Shown: one piece after another, positions 20,449-32,213 of the stretch | Layout: the number at the start of each line of letters is the position of its first letter | How positions within the stretch are numbered: the stretch's first letter is position 1 | Assembly: GCF_026262505.1 (NCBI RefSeq) | Contig: NC_067203.1 | Location: 8,680,001-8,744,000 of the forward strand | DNA length: 64,000 nt | Source of the DNA: Trichomonas vaginalis G3 | Taxonomy: Eukaryota > Parabasalia > Trichomonadida > Trichomonadidae | Reading direction: 5' to 3' | Made by a program: the position numbers and the translations under genes | The notes under the pieces: model-generated | The model's database searches: none | Told to the model about the DNA's origin: nothing | The model's input: the letters and a program-made list of their open reading frames with translations, nothing else

Positions 20449-20871
20449 ATGAACGTTGATGCGAATCAGTGGGTAACATTTGAAAAGGAAGTAGATAAAG
20501 ATATAAATAAGATTAACAAAATGATTTTCTCAATGTTCAATGGTTCAAGAGGCAAAACACCTCGCACTCCTCGAAATTCGTCTGAACATAGAGCACCAAG
20601 AAATAGAGCACTCTCACCAAACTATCAAAGAAGTTTTCCTCAGAAAACTATTCAGATGAGAATAGCGGAACTCCGTCAAGCTGATCCAGATGTTCCATAT
20701 ACAAACTACACGAAGTTTCCTTTAAGGCCAAATGCTTCAGCAAGAATATGGCGGCCGCGATCTATACCAGGATTGGATATTCCTGCAAGGACAAACCCTG
20801 CCGTTATAACTTCAGAGAATTTTCAAAGAAATGGTTCAAGTCCTACTATGTATGCAACTACCCATAACTGA
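20449..20871 (+). CDS. small basic protein of unknown function
   Basis: A 140-residue protein from the ATG at 20449. After a short acidic helix ('FEKEVDKDINKINKMIFSMF') it is Arg/Pro/Ser-rich ('GKTPRTPRNSSEHRAPRNRA') with a 'TPRTPR' motif suggestive of phosphorylation, and a central stretch 'MRIAELRQADPDVPYTNYTKF'. No membrane segment or family signature. It sits alone between two mobile-DNA blocks, so its reality rests on the ATG, codon pattern and length only. Confidence 0.6.
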   Translation: MNVDANQWVTFEKEVDKDINKINKMIFSMFNGSRGKTPRTPRNSSEHRAPRNRALSPNYQRSFPQKTIQMRIAELRQADPDVPYTNYTKFPLRPNASARIWRPRSIPGLDIPARTNPAVITSENFQRNGSSPTMYATTHN

Positions 20872-22079
20872 TCTACATACGCTGTATGATCTATTTATAA
20901 TTATTTCTTGCTCTAATTTTATCTTTTATTTACTAACGAGATTTACTATTTGCTTGTTCATTGTTGTTTTAATTCGAATTATCAATATCATACATTGTTA
21001 TTACCTGTTACACTCATAAAAATAAATTGTTTGATTAATTTCAATCTGGAAAATAATTTCATGCATTAATGATAAGAATTGAACTGTTTCATTTTATCAA
21101 ATTGAATTTTCATGCTAGTTTGACTAGATTTTATCCTAATATAGCAGTTTTGGCATACAAAAAAATATGAATTCTTATTGATTTTGTTTGGTTTACCAAA
21201 TTAGTGATGTGAACCACTACAATAACATGTTTTTACGGTAGTATAGTAATGTTTATCATTTTCATCTTGAATTCATATTCCGAAATTAATTAGGAAAGAT
21301 TTTTAAGCTAGATAATCTATTCAATTAACTAACTTCCCAATTCTATCCAACAAAATGTAAAACATGTTGTAAAAAAACGAGTGAAGTTACCGTTCAATAA
21401 TTTTCCACATAGGACCATTATTAATAAACTTTTGATCTTGTAATAAACAGAAATTCATCAAAAGTGACAGCTCTCAATTTTTTGACATTTGTAAATTCTA
21501 AATTGAATGAGAAAAATGAAATAATACTAAGCATAATACAATATTCTAGATTTAATTATAATTAGGAAAAAGTTAGTTTTGAGAGTACTTTTCATAGGCA
21601 TATAGAATGAAATCTTCTGAAAAATAATATCACATAAACTCATATTATTTTCTAATATATAACTATTTTATATAAAAATCAAATTCAATGATCTTAAAAG
21701 CGAAGGATAAACCTCAAAATTTACGAATATAATGAGTGGGAATATAATGCTTATCTATCATAAAACCATATGAAATATCAATTTTTGCTTTACGCCTAAT
21801 TTTTGACGACAATTAGCAAAAAATGTTAAACGTTAACACTCAGTCCATTTGAATATGAAAAATAAAATTGACTTTGATTAAATGTTTTTATTTATCATGC
21901 AATTTTTCTTGCGACCAAAGATTTGAATAAAATTTCAAAAAATAAGATAGCTTAAAAAATAATATACGGTAGTGTTTACTAATAGATGAATAGTATATAA
22001 ATTCTATTAAAATGGATTTGATCCAAAAAAATATATAAAATTTGATCATAAATAAAATCGTTTTAAATTACTTCTTCAT

Positions 22080-22228
22080 TTAAGGGTGCCCTATAGACGA
22101 TAGACCACCCTCAGAAAAGCACTTTTAAGGCTATTATATTGAGAACTAGAATCCGGATAATCCATTCATTCGAGTTCTAATAAGGTTAATTTTGTGATGT
22201 TTACATTATCGTTATAGGGCACCCTTAA
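22080..22228. mobile_element. 141-bp TTAA miniature element
   Basis: TTAA at 22080-22083 and 22225-22228 bound inverted ends GGGTGCCCTATAGACGATA and its complement with one base missing. It sits exactly at the symmetry centre of the foldback element, either as its loop or as an insertion at its middle. Its length matches the TTAA element at 38201-38348. Confidence 0.7.
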
Positions 22229-22490
22229 ATTATAACAATTATTTTTGGTTTTATATTTTTTGGATCAAATCCATTTTAATAGAATTTATATACTATTCAT
22301 CTATTAGTAAACACTACCGTATATTATTTTTTAAGCTATCTTATTTTTTGAACTTTTATTCAAATCTTTGGTCGCAAGAAGAATTGCATGATAAATAAAA
22401 ACATTTAATCAAAGTCAATTTTATTTTTCATATTCAAATGGACTGAGTGTTAACGTTTAACATTTTTTGCTAATTGTCGTCAAAAATTAG

Positions 22491-22856
22491 GAGAGAGGGT
22501 CAAAGTTGCTATTTGTCACTTTTCCACAAGAATATAATGGGGAAAAAGTTATCATATAGTTGATCTCATTCACTGAGGTGAGAGATGCATGTAGTGTAAT
22601 GTGATAAACAGTGGGATTGCTGCTCTAAGTCCTAGGTTCGAGACACATTGGCTTCATTTTTCTCTTTTTTATTGACGTAAACTATTCAATTTTTGTGTTC
22701 CCCATTCAAATTTCAGAATTTTTTTTGCAGATTTCACGCTACATTCGAAGTTACCTTTTGTAACAACCACCACTGCCTACGAAAGACGAAAGTGTGTCAC
22801 GATTTCACCCGGAAATCCGACGGTTGTTTAAGAGTAAGCACTTTTGGCACCTACTC
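22491..22856 (+). mobile_element. 366-bp dispersed element with internal tRNA-like promoter, copy 1
   Basis: Bounded by a perfect 10-bp target duplication, CAAAAATTAG (22481-22490 and 22857-22866). The mirrored left arm of the foldback element shows the empty site, confirming the insertion. The ends GAGAGAGGG..CCTACTC are imperfect inverted repeats (12 of 19 bases). Around 22585-22652 it carries a tRNA-like stretch with an A-box-like GTAGTGTAATG and a B-box-like GGTTCGAGAC. There is no poly-A tail. A second copy of identical length is at 33081-33446 in reverse. Confidence 0.8.
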
Positions 22857-23646
22857 CAAAAATTAGGCGTCAAGCAAAAATTGATATTTCATATGGTTTT
22901 ATGATAGATAAGCATTATATTCCCACTCATTATATTCGTAAATTTTGAGGTTTATCCTTCGCTTTTAAGATCATTGAATTTGATTTTTATATAAAATAGT
23001 TATATATTAGAAAATAATATGAGTTTATGTGATATTATTTTTCAGAAGATTTTGTGTTCTTCTTCAAAATTTTATTTTTTTATTAAAAAGAATCTTTACA
23101 AAATATACATTTACTTTAATTAATATTTAAAAACGTGCTCTATCAAAAGTTCCAAAAATTCAATAATTTAGCTTTTCTGAGGTGTCACTTTTGATGAATT
23201 TCTGTTTACAACAATCTAAAGTGTAAATCAAAAGCCTAATGATAGTAGTCAGATTACCTGAATCTTATTTCCGAAATTATATGATATTTCAGAAATTAGG
23301 ATTACGGTCTGAATAATAGTTAAATTAGGCCTATCATACAAATTGAAACTCATCGCTCAAGATAGAAACGTATTGCTACGATCATTAACCCAATTACGTC
23401 TATGCCAATACGAGGCAGTATAAACTATTGAAATTTCACATTGAATTCAATTAATTTTGACCATTTTTATTGTATAATAATTTCTATCTCAAGGCGAGCA
23501 TTTTCAATTTTTGAATTTTTCAGAGCTCCTCACAAAACAGAATTTTTATTATGGTTGAATTTAAATCTTCCGGATAAAATTGCATAATAGCAATGTTTCA
23601 AAGCAATAACGCATTTTGCTAGCAAAACTTTACATCAAAATTTTCT

Positions 23647-24849
23647 ATGGATGAACTAACTATCGATAACATAGAAGGGCGCGTTATCGATGGCTTTGAG
23701 ATACGTGAACAGATAGGAAAAGGTGCCTCTAGCTCTGTCCGAATCGCGCGTCATATTCGTACGAATAATTTTTGCGCCGTAAAAATCATTGATTTACATG
23801 CACAAAGAAAGTCAGCATTTAATGGTATCATACGAGAAATAAGTGTTTTCATGCAAGTGAGCCATCCACATCTTGCAAAATTATTTCGTTTATCTCAAGT
23901 CGGGAATTTGCTCTTCTTTTTCATGGAATATGCATCCGGAGGAACGCTCTATCAATATGTAATGTCTCGAAAAGGGTTATCAGAGCAAGAAGCCCTTAGA
24001 ATTTTTTCTCAATTATTTGACGTTTTCAATTATCTACAAACAAACTTTTTTATTGCTCACCGTGATATCAAAATGGAAAACATACTAATAGACAATAATT
24101 TGAACGTGAAAGTCATCGATTTTGGCCTTTCTGATACATTTTATTGCCATAAACTTACCGGAGTCGTTGGAACTCCCGGATACACAGCCCCAGAAGTAAT
24201 AGGATGCAACGAGTACAATGAAAAATGCGACGTCTTCTCTTTAGGCGTTACATTGTATGCATCTCTTACAATGTCGATGCCATTTACTTTACAACAGAAA
24301 GATGCACGTCTTCTTATCGAAGAAGCTACAAATATTGCAAGACTGAGCGGTATCTCCCTAGATTTACAGAATCTTTTAGATATAATGCTCCAACCCCGTC
24401 CACAGCTAAGAGCATCGTTTGCGCAGATTGCCTCTCATCCGTGGCTCAGGAATACTGGAAAGAAAAGCTATAATTGCGCTCCGAGACCAATTGTTTACTA
24501 CAAAGTTGAAAATTATTCAGATTGTCTTAAATTCAAGAGAAATCCAGAGAAGATTGACACGGATATTATAAGCCAATGCGAAACATACGGAATATCCAAA
24601 GAATTACTCGAAAAAGAACTCGAAAACGGAGAAATAAATGATGATACGACAATTTACTTTGTTCTCAAGAATCCACTACAAAATCTTCCAGCATTGCCAA
24701 CAGTGCTGCCTCCCCTCAAAAAGAAGAAGACTCCGAAGCCTTTACACCTTGAAAATTTGGCAAAGTTCAAATCTCTCGCAACTTTGCAGATTACACATCG
24801 CAGATCGATTGTGCCTGGAAAGAGAATGCTGAGACCTTTGCATACTTAG
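23647..24849 (+). CDS. CAMK/AMPK-like serine/threonine protein kinase
   Basis: A 400-residue protein from the ATG at 23647. Residues about 16-268 are a complete kinase domain: glycine loop 'GKGASSSVRIA', ATP-binding lysine in 'CAVKII', catalytic loop HRDIKMEN, metal-binding DFGLSD, and activation-loop end 'VVGTPGYTAPEV'. The layout and 'HRDIKMENILID' fit the CAMK/SNF1-like group that is greatly expanded in trichomonads. The C-terminal 130 residues are basic and contain a Pro/Lys-rich piece 'LPPLKKKKTPKPLH'; there is no recognisable regulatory domain. It should be an active cytosolic kinase; the substrate is unknown. The start is preceded by TCAAAATTTTCT. Confidence 0.93.
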   Translation: MDELTIDNIEGRVIDGFEIREQIGKGASSSVRIARHIRTNNFCAVKIIDLHAQRKSAFNGIIREISVFMQVSHPHLAKLFRLSQVGNLLFFFMEYASGGTLYQYVMSRKGLSEQEALRIFSQLFDVFNYLQTNFFIAHRDIKMENILIDNNLNVKVIDFGLSDTFYCHKLTGVVGTPGYTAPEVIGCNEYNEKCDVFSLGVTLYASLTMSMPFTLQQKDARLLIEEATNIARLSGISLDLQNLLDIMLQPRPQLRASFAQIASHPWLRNTGKKSYNCAPRPIVYYKVENYSDCLKFKRNPEKIDTDIISQCETYGISKELLEKELENGEINDDTTIYFVLKNPLQNLPALPTVLPPLKKKKTPKPLHLENLAKFKSLATLQITHRRSIVPGKRMLRPLHT

Positions 24850-25214
24850 ATTTTTGGAAAAATAATTTTTTATCAAATTTGAAGGTTAACATTTTTGATG
24901 CATCAGCAATGTATAATTGTTGGCCTTGAAATGTTTGCTTAATTCAAAAAACTCTTTTTGATTATTATAAATAATTTGTTTGTTATTTTTTACTTAAATA
25001 TAGAATTTGCGAGATTTTTGGCTTAATATCATCAATATTAAATTAGATTAATAGTATTTTGCATTATATTTGTGAAAAATTTTGTAATTTATATGTATAA
25101 AAGTGGGTGTTTATTAAAATTTTTGAAGACAAATGCTTTTATATAATGTAATCCTGATTCGAACAAAAATCTAATGTAAACAATCAACCAGAACAGCCAC
25201 ATTAATTAATGAAT
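24850..25214. other. convergent intergenic, nothing recognised
   Basis: About 365 A+T-rich bases between the convergent kinase and ankyrin genes; no repeat or ORF seen. Confidence 0.4.
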
Positions 25215-26693
25215 TCATTTTAATGATGATAGATAATCCTTTATATTACAACTTCCATAATCGTAACATGTTTTCCCATCTTTATTCTTTGCTTCTTTAT
25301 CAGCTCCAACAGAGATAAGATATTTAACAACGTCAAGATGACCATGAATTGATGCACAAATGAGTGGAGTAGACCCGCCTTCATCCTTTGCTTCTTTATC
25401 AGCTCCAATAGAGATAAGATATTGAACAACTTCAAGATGGCCTTTTTGTGATGCACAGATGAGTGATGTACTTCCATAAATAGTCTTTGCTTCTTTATCA
25501 GCTCCGACAGAGATAAGATATTTAACAACTTCAAGATGACCTTTTTGTGATGCAAAAATAAGTGGTGTTTCTCCATATTTAGACTTTGCTTCTTTATCAA
25601 CTCCAACAGAGATAAGATATTTAACAACTTCAAGATGACCATTATCTGATGCCCAAATGAGTGGAGTCAATCCTTTATTATCCTTTGCTTCTTTATCTGC
25701 TCCAACAGAGATAAGATATTGAACAACTTCAAGATGACCATTATCTGATGCACAAATGAGTGAAGTAATTCCATAATTAGTCTTTGCTTCTTTATCAGCT
25801 CCAACAGAGATAAGATATTGAACAACTTCAAGTTGACCTTTCATTGATGCATAAATGAGTGGATTCCATCCACCAGTACTTTTCACTTCTATATTAGCTC
25901 CAACAGAGATGAGATATTGAACAACTTCAAGTTGACCTTTCATTGATGCATGATCTAATGGAGTATTTTTAAAACAAGAAGGATATTCTTTATCACAACC
26001 ACTTTCAATGAGAGATTTTACAAGATTGAGATTTCCTTTTTCACATGCTATATGAAGGACATTACCTATTTCCATAAAATTTTCGCTCTTAGTAGCCTCC
26101 TTTAACCAAAGACCTTCTTTGCATGCCTTTGAAATCATTCTTTGATTTCCTTGAGATGAGAGTTCTTCAAAGAAATTGTAAATTCTATAAAAATCATTAG
26201 AATTTTTAAGTTCTGAAATTTTTGATAGAACTTTTTCTTCGGTCATAATTTGATTGAGTTGGGATTGAAGTGATTCAATCTCTTTGTTACTTTTTTGTTT
26301 TTGCTCATGAATGGTTTTTAACTCTGCTTGAAGAATTTGTATTTTCTCTGTGTAATATGATTCTACAGTTTGCGATTGTATTAAAAAGTCAATAGTTCCA
26401 TCAAGGAATGTCAGTTTAAGGTATTTCTTAGCAGTTTTCAGAAGATTGATGACTTCTTCATGATTTCGTATAGAAACATTTGCATAGCGAATACACATAT
26501 ATAAATCGTTTGCTTTGACTATAGATTTTGATTGCTTCAGAAGAGTATTGAAGTCATTTGTTGTCAAATTTGCAAATTTCATGATTTTTCTGATATCTTG
26601 GACTTCGAACGTAGTAAATAACTTATCATCATCAATGTAATCTTTGATGTGAGCTGCAGTATACTCAAAATTCTGAACAAGCGATTGACTCAT
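25215..26693 (-). CDS. ankyrin repeat protein, trichomonad type, intact
   Basis: A 492-residue protein from the ATG at 26693. Same architecture as the 6181 gene: helical head ('FEVQDIRKIMKFANLTTNDF'), coiled coil at about 150-190, linker 'SKISELKNSNDFYRIYNFFE', then eight or nine ankyrin repeats from about residue 215 with the near-invariant unit 'GHLEVVKYLISVGADKEAK'. The repeats are so alike at the DNA level that they must have expanded recently by unequal exchange or conversion. Protein-binding role likely; partner unknown. Short ankyrin relics of the same family are at about 41320-41590. Confidence 0.92.
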   Translation of the reverse strand: MSQSLVQNFEYTAAHIKDYIDDDKLFTTFEVQDIRKIMKFANLTTNDFNTLLKQSKSIVKANDLYMCIRYANVSIRNHEEVINLLKTAKKYLKLTFLDGTIDFLIQSQTVESYYTEKIQILQAELKTIHEQKQKSNKEIESLQSQLNQIMTEEKVLSKISELKNSNDFYRIYNFFEELSSQGNQRMISKACKEGLWLKEATKSENFMEIGNVLHIACEKGNLNLVKSLIESGCDKEYPSCFKNTPLDHASMKGQLEVVQYLISVGANIEVKSTGGWNPLIYASMKGQLEVVQYLISVGADKEAKTNYGITSLICASDNGHLEVVQYLISVGADKEAKDNKGLTPLIWASDNGHLEVVKYLISVGVDKEAKSKYGETPLIFASQKGHLEVVKYLISVGADKEAKTIYGSTSLICASQKGHLEVVQYLISIGADKEAKDEGGSTPLICASIHGHLDVVKYLISVGADKEAKNKDGKTCYDYGSCNIKDYLSSLK

Positions 26694-27080
26694 TAATTTT
26701 ATGTTACTTTACAAATTCTTTGAATTTTTTTCCCACTATTTCATTGTTATCAAAATTGAGATTGAATGCACACGTTTCATGAAGAGATTGTTTGTTTATT
26801 CGATTAGATTAGGTATTTGTTGAGATATTGTACCAAAGATGAGAAATAAAGTCAACTTTCCGTTCTTTTTTTGTACTTTTTAAGGTTCACTTACGACATT
26901 CTGGCATTTTCTTGCAAAATCGGTAAATTACAATCGCAAAAAGGTATAACAGCCAAACAAGGCACTATATGGTGATTTGCAATACCAAAACTCATTATAT
27001 CTAATGAATTTCATAGAGTTTTATAAAAAAAAATTTTCTGATTATTAAAAACACATATATACAGTATTATTTACAATAAG
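26694..27080. other. intergenic, nothing recognised
   Basis: About 390 A+T-rich bases between two minus-strand genes. No repeat, hairpin or ORF worth listing. Confidence 0.4.
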
Positions 27081-29289
27081 TTATAAAGCATTAACAAGGT
27101 CATTTTCTTTAGAGTCTGTTCTCAAAGGAAGTAACTTTCTTGCCAAATCAACTGCTTTTGGCTGCATGTTCAAATCTTTCTTAATTTGAGAAATTCTGTC
27201 TGCAGGAGTGCACATTAACTTTGCTGCTTTGTCCAAGTCCTCAAACTTACTATTCACGAAATCTAAATTGAATTTTGCAAATGCGTTCGAGTACTCGCAA
27301 ATATCCATTGATAACTGCATTGTTCCTTCAGGAAAATCATATTTCAATTCAAGAAGAGTGTTGATTATTGTGTCAATCAGCTCTTTGCAAAGTACAGAAC
27401 AGAAAGAGATGTTGTTTTCTCCTGATAAACTTTGACTTTCTGAATAAATCGAATTTGGTCCTGTCAAAATTTGACAAATTTCAGTACAAGGTTGAGAAAT
27501 TGATCCTAAAACGTTTTGGCGAAGGAATGATTGCTTGAAAGTCTTCGTGGAAACAATATTCTTCACTTTGTCAACGATTGTACTGATGCATATCTCCAAA
27601 TTCTTTGTAATTCCTTCTTCAAGAGAATTTACAAGGGAATCTCTTTCTTTCAGGAAGGCATCGTGGTCAATAGGCTTCTGCTGTAGGACTGGCTTCAATA
27701 TCTGGTTGTATTTAGCTTCAATCGTGAGGATTGTCATGTTAATAACAGATGTGATCGCGAAAAACTTCGGAACAATGGAGACATCGTTATCTTTCTGCAT
27801 GCAGATACGACAAGCATCAAGATACGTGATCAAATAATCACGTAGATTGCCTTGAATAATGATATCAATTAAATTTTTCAAAATCTGGTGTTTCTTTGAT
27901 GGATCCGATAAGACAATGCATCGTTCCCATGCAGAGGCACCAGCAGTGAGGATAGTAATTGGTAACTGAGGATTAAATTCCGAAAAAATGTCATAATTTT
28001 CTTCATCACGCTTTGAGAGCCATTTCTTTGAGTTTTCGATAATAGCTCTGAGCTTTGTAAGAACAGGAGCAACACTTGTACTCATCGCCGTTGCAACTGC
28101 GAGGTTTTCAATCCTTTCATATTCGTATTGGAACGGTCTGAAGGTATTTTCTGTAATGTTCTGGTTATTAAATGAAGATCCATCTAATGCCCATATTGAT
28201 TTTAGCATTTCGTTTGTTTCATTGTGAATTTTGAAAAACATTTCTGAAAATCTGTCTTGTTTCTGGGATAAATAATGTTTGAGAACGTTTGTAATGTAAG
28301 GATTGAATACTGCTTCAAAAACCATCTGTACAAGCGTTGATTTTGGTTGTTGACTCTTATTAAAAATTGTATCCATGATTTCCCAGTTTTTCTTGCAATC
28401 TGTAATGAAGAAAGCACATGTTTCCCTATAATGGTCAATTAAGATGCTTTCATCCTCGAAAAGATACTTTTCTTTGAATAAAAATTTCTTTCCGGAATCT
28501 GACATAAGCAAGGCATTCCGCTTGAAGTAAATCTAGAGCAGCAGCGCATTTTGCTTGTTCGTATTTATTAACTTTTTGATTTTGTTGGAAAAGTTCGACA
28601 AGTTCCCTCTTCAAGTGTTCTCTGTAGTTTTGAAGGTTGGTCTTCGCGTTGGAAAGGAAATCTCCTTCTGCACTTGCGACAATTTTCAATAATTTTGCTG
28701 TAAGTTCAGCTCTTTGATATATTGATGAAGGGAATTTAACCTTGGCAATAAGTTTTTCAAGTGGATCGAATGCTGAAATCATTTTTTCTTCTACTGGAGC
28801 ATCCGGATTATTTGGATCGGGTTGCGGTTGATTTGGTGCTTTGACCATTGGTGGATCCTCAAGTGGTACGTTAAATTGCTGAATATAGCTAATAACAATT
28901 GACATATCTTCTGCTCTTTGTACAAGAGAAGCAGCAACGTCAAGTTGGTCTGTAACCTTAGCGAAATCTGTGGAAATCTGATTTGTAGATGCATATAACT
29001 CGTTGGATTTGCTTTTGGTCGCAATAAGCTGTTCTTTAATGTTTGAAAGATTTGCTACGAAATCTTGTTGTTTAGCAGCAGCTTCATTAGCACAATGTTT
29101 TAAATCGAGAATATTACTTTCCCTCAGTTTCATTAAATCGATTTGATCAGCTTTGAGGGCCTTCTCAATATCTGATATTAAAAATTCAGTAACAGGAATC
29201 TTCTTGGAATCACGTTCACGAACAATGCTCATATATTTGCCTGCCGTAATTTGATCCAAGTAATAAATCGAACTCTCTTTTCCTTTCAT
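27081..29289 (-). CDS. Sec10-like exocyst subunit, interrupted by a frameshift
   Basis: Two overlapping frames together make one helical protein of about 735 residues. The first (29289 down to 28450) contains an N-terminal coiled coil, a Pro-rich insert 'NQPQPDPNNPDAP' and 'EQAKCAAALDLLQAECLAYV'. The second (to 27081) starts within 28470-28511 and contains 'IDHYRETCAFFITDCKKNW' and 'TLVQMVFEAVFNPYI'. In Sec10 (exocyst subunit 5) a comparable order occurs: a conserved 'ECA..L..FN' helix, then '..ILVQRVLEQRV'. Sec10 links vesicles to the plasma membrane during secretion. Crossing the frames needs one base fewer between about 28470 and 28510, for example in the T5 or A3 run. Either a base error or a fairly recent lesion; two separate genes are less likely. 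Family call moderate. Confidence 0.55.
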
Positions 29290-30111
29290 TTGTCACTTTT
29301 ATTTCAATTTTTTACGTTCGATTATTCGGAGATGAAGAGCAAGATGTTCTATGTGCAATTTAAAAGGTTTTATGTTTTGAAAAGAATTCTGAAAAATATT
29401 CTGAATTTTTTTTTCTTGGATTCCATAGCTTGATAGAGTAAAAATATTCTTAATTTAATCGACAACAGTTAATAGCATGGAATGAAAACATACATTATTC
29501 AACGAAATATCCATAAGCTCCCTTGACAAACTCTATTATCGGTGCTTCGCACCCAAAATATAGGAAAGCTATTGATGCAACTACATCTAAATACCAAGTA
29601 TAAGTTTTTACACCTGTGTACAAAATAGGACTAAAAAAATAAAGATGAATTTGGATATCAAAAGAATGATTTTCGCAAAATGAACATATACGGTGGGGTT
29701 TCAGACACACTTTTAGAAGCTGATATTTTCAATAGCTGCAATGAAAGATTGAGTATAATAAGAATTTATAATATATTGATTTACTCTGCAAAAGCAATCA
29801 TATCATACTGAAGTGTTTACTCATATTTTAAGGCTGCATAGATCATGTGCGATTTAAAAAAACTACTATATGTAAAATCTTGAAATTTGTAAACTATTCA
29901 AAAAGGGTAATTGAATTTGATCTTATCTCTCAAAATTGAAAGAATAAACTGTTCTTACTTTGCCGGAAATTAAAGAAAAACAATTTAAAAATGATTTTGC
30001 ACATTAACTATTAAAATAAAAAAAGCGCCGTTGGTAAACAATAATCAATGTTTATCTTATTGCAATTAGCTTTATCAAAGGATTTAACGTGTCAGAAGGA
30101 GTATAAAGCTA
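29290..30111. other. divergent intergenic, no gene
   Basis: About 820 bases between divergent genes. A 71-codon minus-strand frame at 29495-29710 has no ATG and is not accepted. No repeat seen. Confidence 0.4.
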
Positions 30112-31485
30112 ATGACCTTGGCTTTTTGTCTAATAAACAACAACAACATTTGTGTCACTGAATTAAAGTTCTGTGTTCGTTTTGATTTCGAAGGCAAAGT
30201 TGGTCGAAACCAAGCCGTTTCAATGTATTTGCATCTTATTGACAACTATACTTTCATTGTTTATGACAACGAACACAAAGAAGTTACAAAACTAACAAAC
30301 GTTAACAACAATTTCTTAGTTTTGAATAATTCACAAGGTTTCATCACATTCATTCCATCTAACTCCAGCAAACAAACCGAAAAGTCTATCACATTCAAAC
30401 AGTTCAGAGTTAGTTCTCAACAAAAAGAAGTTCTTTCAAAACAGAAATACCTCAACATCGAAAGGAAAGCACTTTATAGCAATTTCCAATATAAAGGTCT
30501 ACTCATTGGTTTGCTGGTTTTCTATGTTGTTATCGTTATTATTTCTTCAATTATCTTTCACTATGCCATCGTTAAGTATCCAACATGTGTCATCAGATGT
30601 GGATGTGTATACTACTGCTTCTTCAACCGTTACCCAGGTCTTTTCAAGAAATCATATAAATTCTTCTATAAAAAAGCGAAGGCTGAAGATATCACATGCC
30701 GTATACCACTGGCTGAATATGTCTGCAGTTTATGCTTTTGCGAATGCTGCTGTTGCTGCGATATGCCCAGATTCGTTTGTAAAAAACACTGCTGTGATGA
30801 CCCTTGCTCATGTGGCGGTGCTGGTGATGCTGACGAGGGTGCCTTTATTCTTGTCTTAGTTGGCGTTGTTTGGCTTATCTTCTACATTCTCCATTTAGTT
30901 TTCTTCCCGATTACTTTCCTCTGTGTATCTTCAGGTGCTTTATGTGAAGGCTCTCACAAGGAAAAGAAGTTCGAAGAGAAGATGCGACAGAGAATCAACA
31001 AGCAAAAGAATGGCGAAGCTGTTTCAGATTCAAGTTCTTCAAGCGATGATGCCCAAGCTGCCCAAAATCAAGCACAGACGCAGGCACCACCCCCACAGCA
31101 ATACCCACCTCAACAATACCCACCACAACAATATCCACCTCCAGGATATCCACAACAATATCCTCCTCAACCTCAACAAGGCGCACCACAGCAGCCACCA
31201 CCATACGGTTATTATTACAATCAGCCACCTCCAACTGCAAACGGACAACAACCGCCTCCACAATACAATTATTACCCACCTCCTCAAAACGGACAACAAC
31301 CTCCTCCACCTCCACAAAATGGTCAACAACCATACTACTATCCACCTAATTCTTACCAACAACCACCTCCTCAACAATATCAACCTCCTAATCAGCCTCC
31401 TCAATTTCAGGCTCCTCCACCACCACCTGCCCCAGCAGCTCCAGCTCCACCTGGACAGACTCCATATAATGAGGAAAAGAAATAA
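30112..31485 (+). CDS. Cys-rich membrane protein with Pro/Gln-rich tail
   Basis: A 457-residue protein from the ATG at 30112. Residues 1-125 are mostly beta strand and probably face one side of the membrane. One membrane segment lies at about 130-152 ('GLLIGLLVFYVVIVIISSII'), then a Cys-rich region ('CSLCFCECCCCCDMPRFVCK', 'CCDDPCSCGG') and a second membrane segment at about 245-268 ('FILVLVGVVWLIFYILHLVF'). The last 140 residues are built from PPQQYPP, PGYPQQ and NGQQPPP repeats. Such Pro-rich tails bind SH3/WW/EVH1 domains or profilin, which would put the tail in the cytosol if the two segments form a hairpin. The many Cys near the membrane could be palmitoylated or bind metal. No family recognised. 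Confidence 0.85.
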   Translation: MTLAFCLINNNNICVTELKFCVRFDFEGKVGRNQAVSMYLHLIDNYTFIVYDNEHKEVTKLTNVNNNFLVLNNSQGFITFIPSNSSKQTEKSITFKQFRVSSQQKEVLSKQKYLNIERKALYSNFQYKGLLIGLLVFYVVIVIISSIIFHYAIVKYPTCVIRCGCVYYCFFNRYPGLFKKSYKFFYKKAKAEDITCRIPLAEYVCSLCFCECCCCCDMPRFVCKKHCCDDPCSCGGAGDADEGAFILVLVGVVWLIFYILHLVFFPITFLCVSSGALCEGSHKEKKFEEKMRQRINKQKNGEAVSDSSSSSDDAQAAQNQAQTQAPPPQQYPPQQYPPQQYPPPGYPQQYPPQPQQGAPQQPPPYGYYYNQPPPTANGQQPPPQYNYYPPPQNGQQPPPPPQNGQQPYYYPPNSYQQPPPQQYQPPNQPPQFQAPPPPPAPAAPAPPGQTPYNEEKK

Positions 31486-32213
31486 TTGATTATAATAAAA
31501 TTTGTATATAGGGACTTTAACTTTTATTTATTTTTTATTCATAGTGAATCTCTTTAATTTTCATCTTCAGGTTCCCAATTTGAATAAAATAACTCTTTTC
31601 TCAATTAGAATTTCGAGATAACCTTCAATTTTAAATAGCTTACATAAATGAAAATAGCAAACAAATAGGATATATACATTCAAAATGAACTCATATTGTT
31701 AAAGATTTTTTATTTTATTTTTATTTTTAAAGAATCAATCCTTCATGTTTCATAAATTTATCAATTTGCATAACAGAGAACCAAACTTTTGTATAAAATC
31801 TTGATATGTCCTAAAAAAGAATAATAAATATAGTTGAACGCTACTTATATTAGAGCAATTTCACATTTACTACAGTAGATATCAGATATGTTAGTATTAC
31901 AAAAGTATCTGATTGATCCACACTTTTTTTTCAAAATGAATTTATTTCTAGGTAAATCTGGCGAATGAGAATCTCAGTATGAGCAATTTTAACTTTATAG
32001 ACTTGTGGCATTTGATATGTTGCTAATTTGTGCCAAATTTCATGAATTTAATTTTTATAAGCATTTAAAAAGTTCATTTGATGCAATATTTGTATATTCC
32101 TTACCATGTAAATGCACTTCAATCTGTAACTTAGCTCGTTTTTTGATTCTTTAAACTGAATCTCTGAACTTGAATTATATAAATTTTACATAAAAAGTGA
32201 CATATTTACGTTT
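31486..32213. other. intergenic, nothing recognised
   Basis: About 730 A+T-rich bases between two plus-strand genes; no ORF or repeat noted. Confidence 0.4.

Larger units (their letters stand above)
21438..23214. mobile_element. 1.8 kb foldback element with nested insertions
   Basis: The extreme ends are inverted repeats (21438-21469 and 23183-23214, about 29 of 32 bases matching, including CAGAAATTCATCAAAAGTGA). Further in, long arms mirror each other almost perfectly: about 21605-21820 with about 22860-23055, and about 21815-22078 with about 22235-22490. The outer stretches between have diverged. At the centre lies a 141-bp TTAA element, and a 366-bp element has inserted into the right arm. 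No coding capacity. It resembles a foldback (long-inverted-repeat) DNA transposon; the family is not recognised. Confidence 0.7.

Noticed and set aside
29495-29710. 71-codon minus-strand frame
   Set aside because: Begins at a GTG, has no internal ATG, and has no recognisable domain.
30995-31404. Long antisense ORFs over the Pro-rich tail
   Set aside because: Shadows of the repeated CCA/CAA codons of the real gene.
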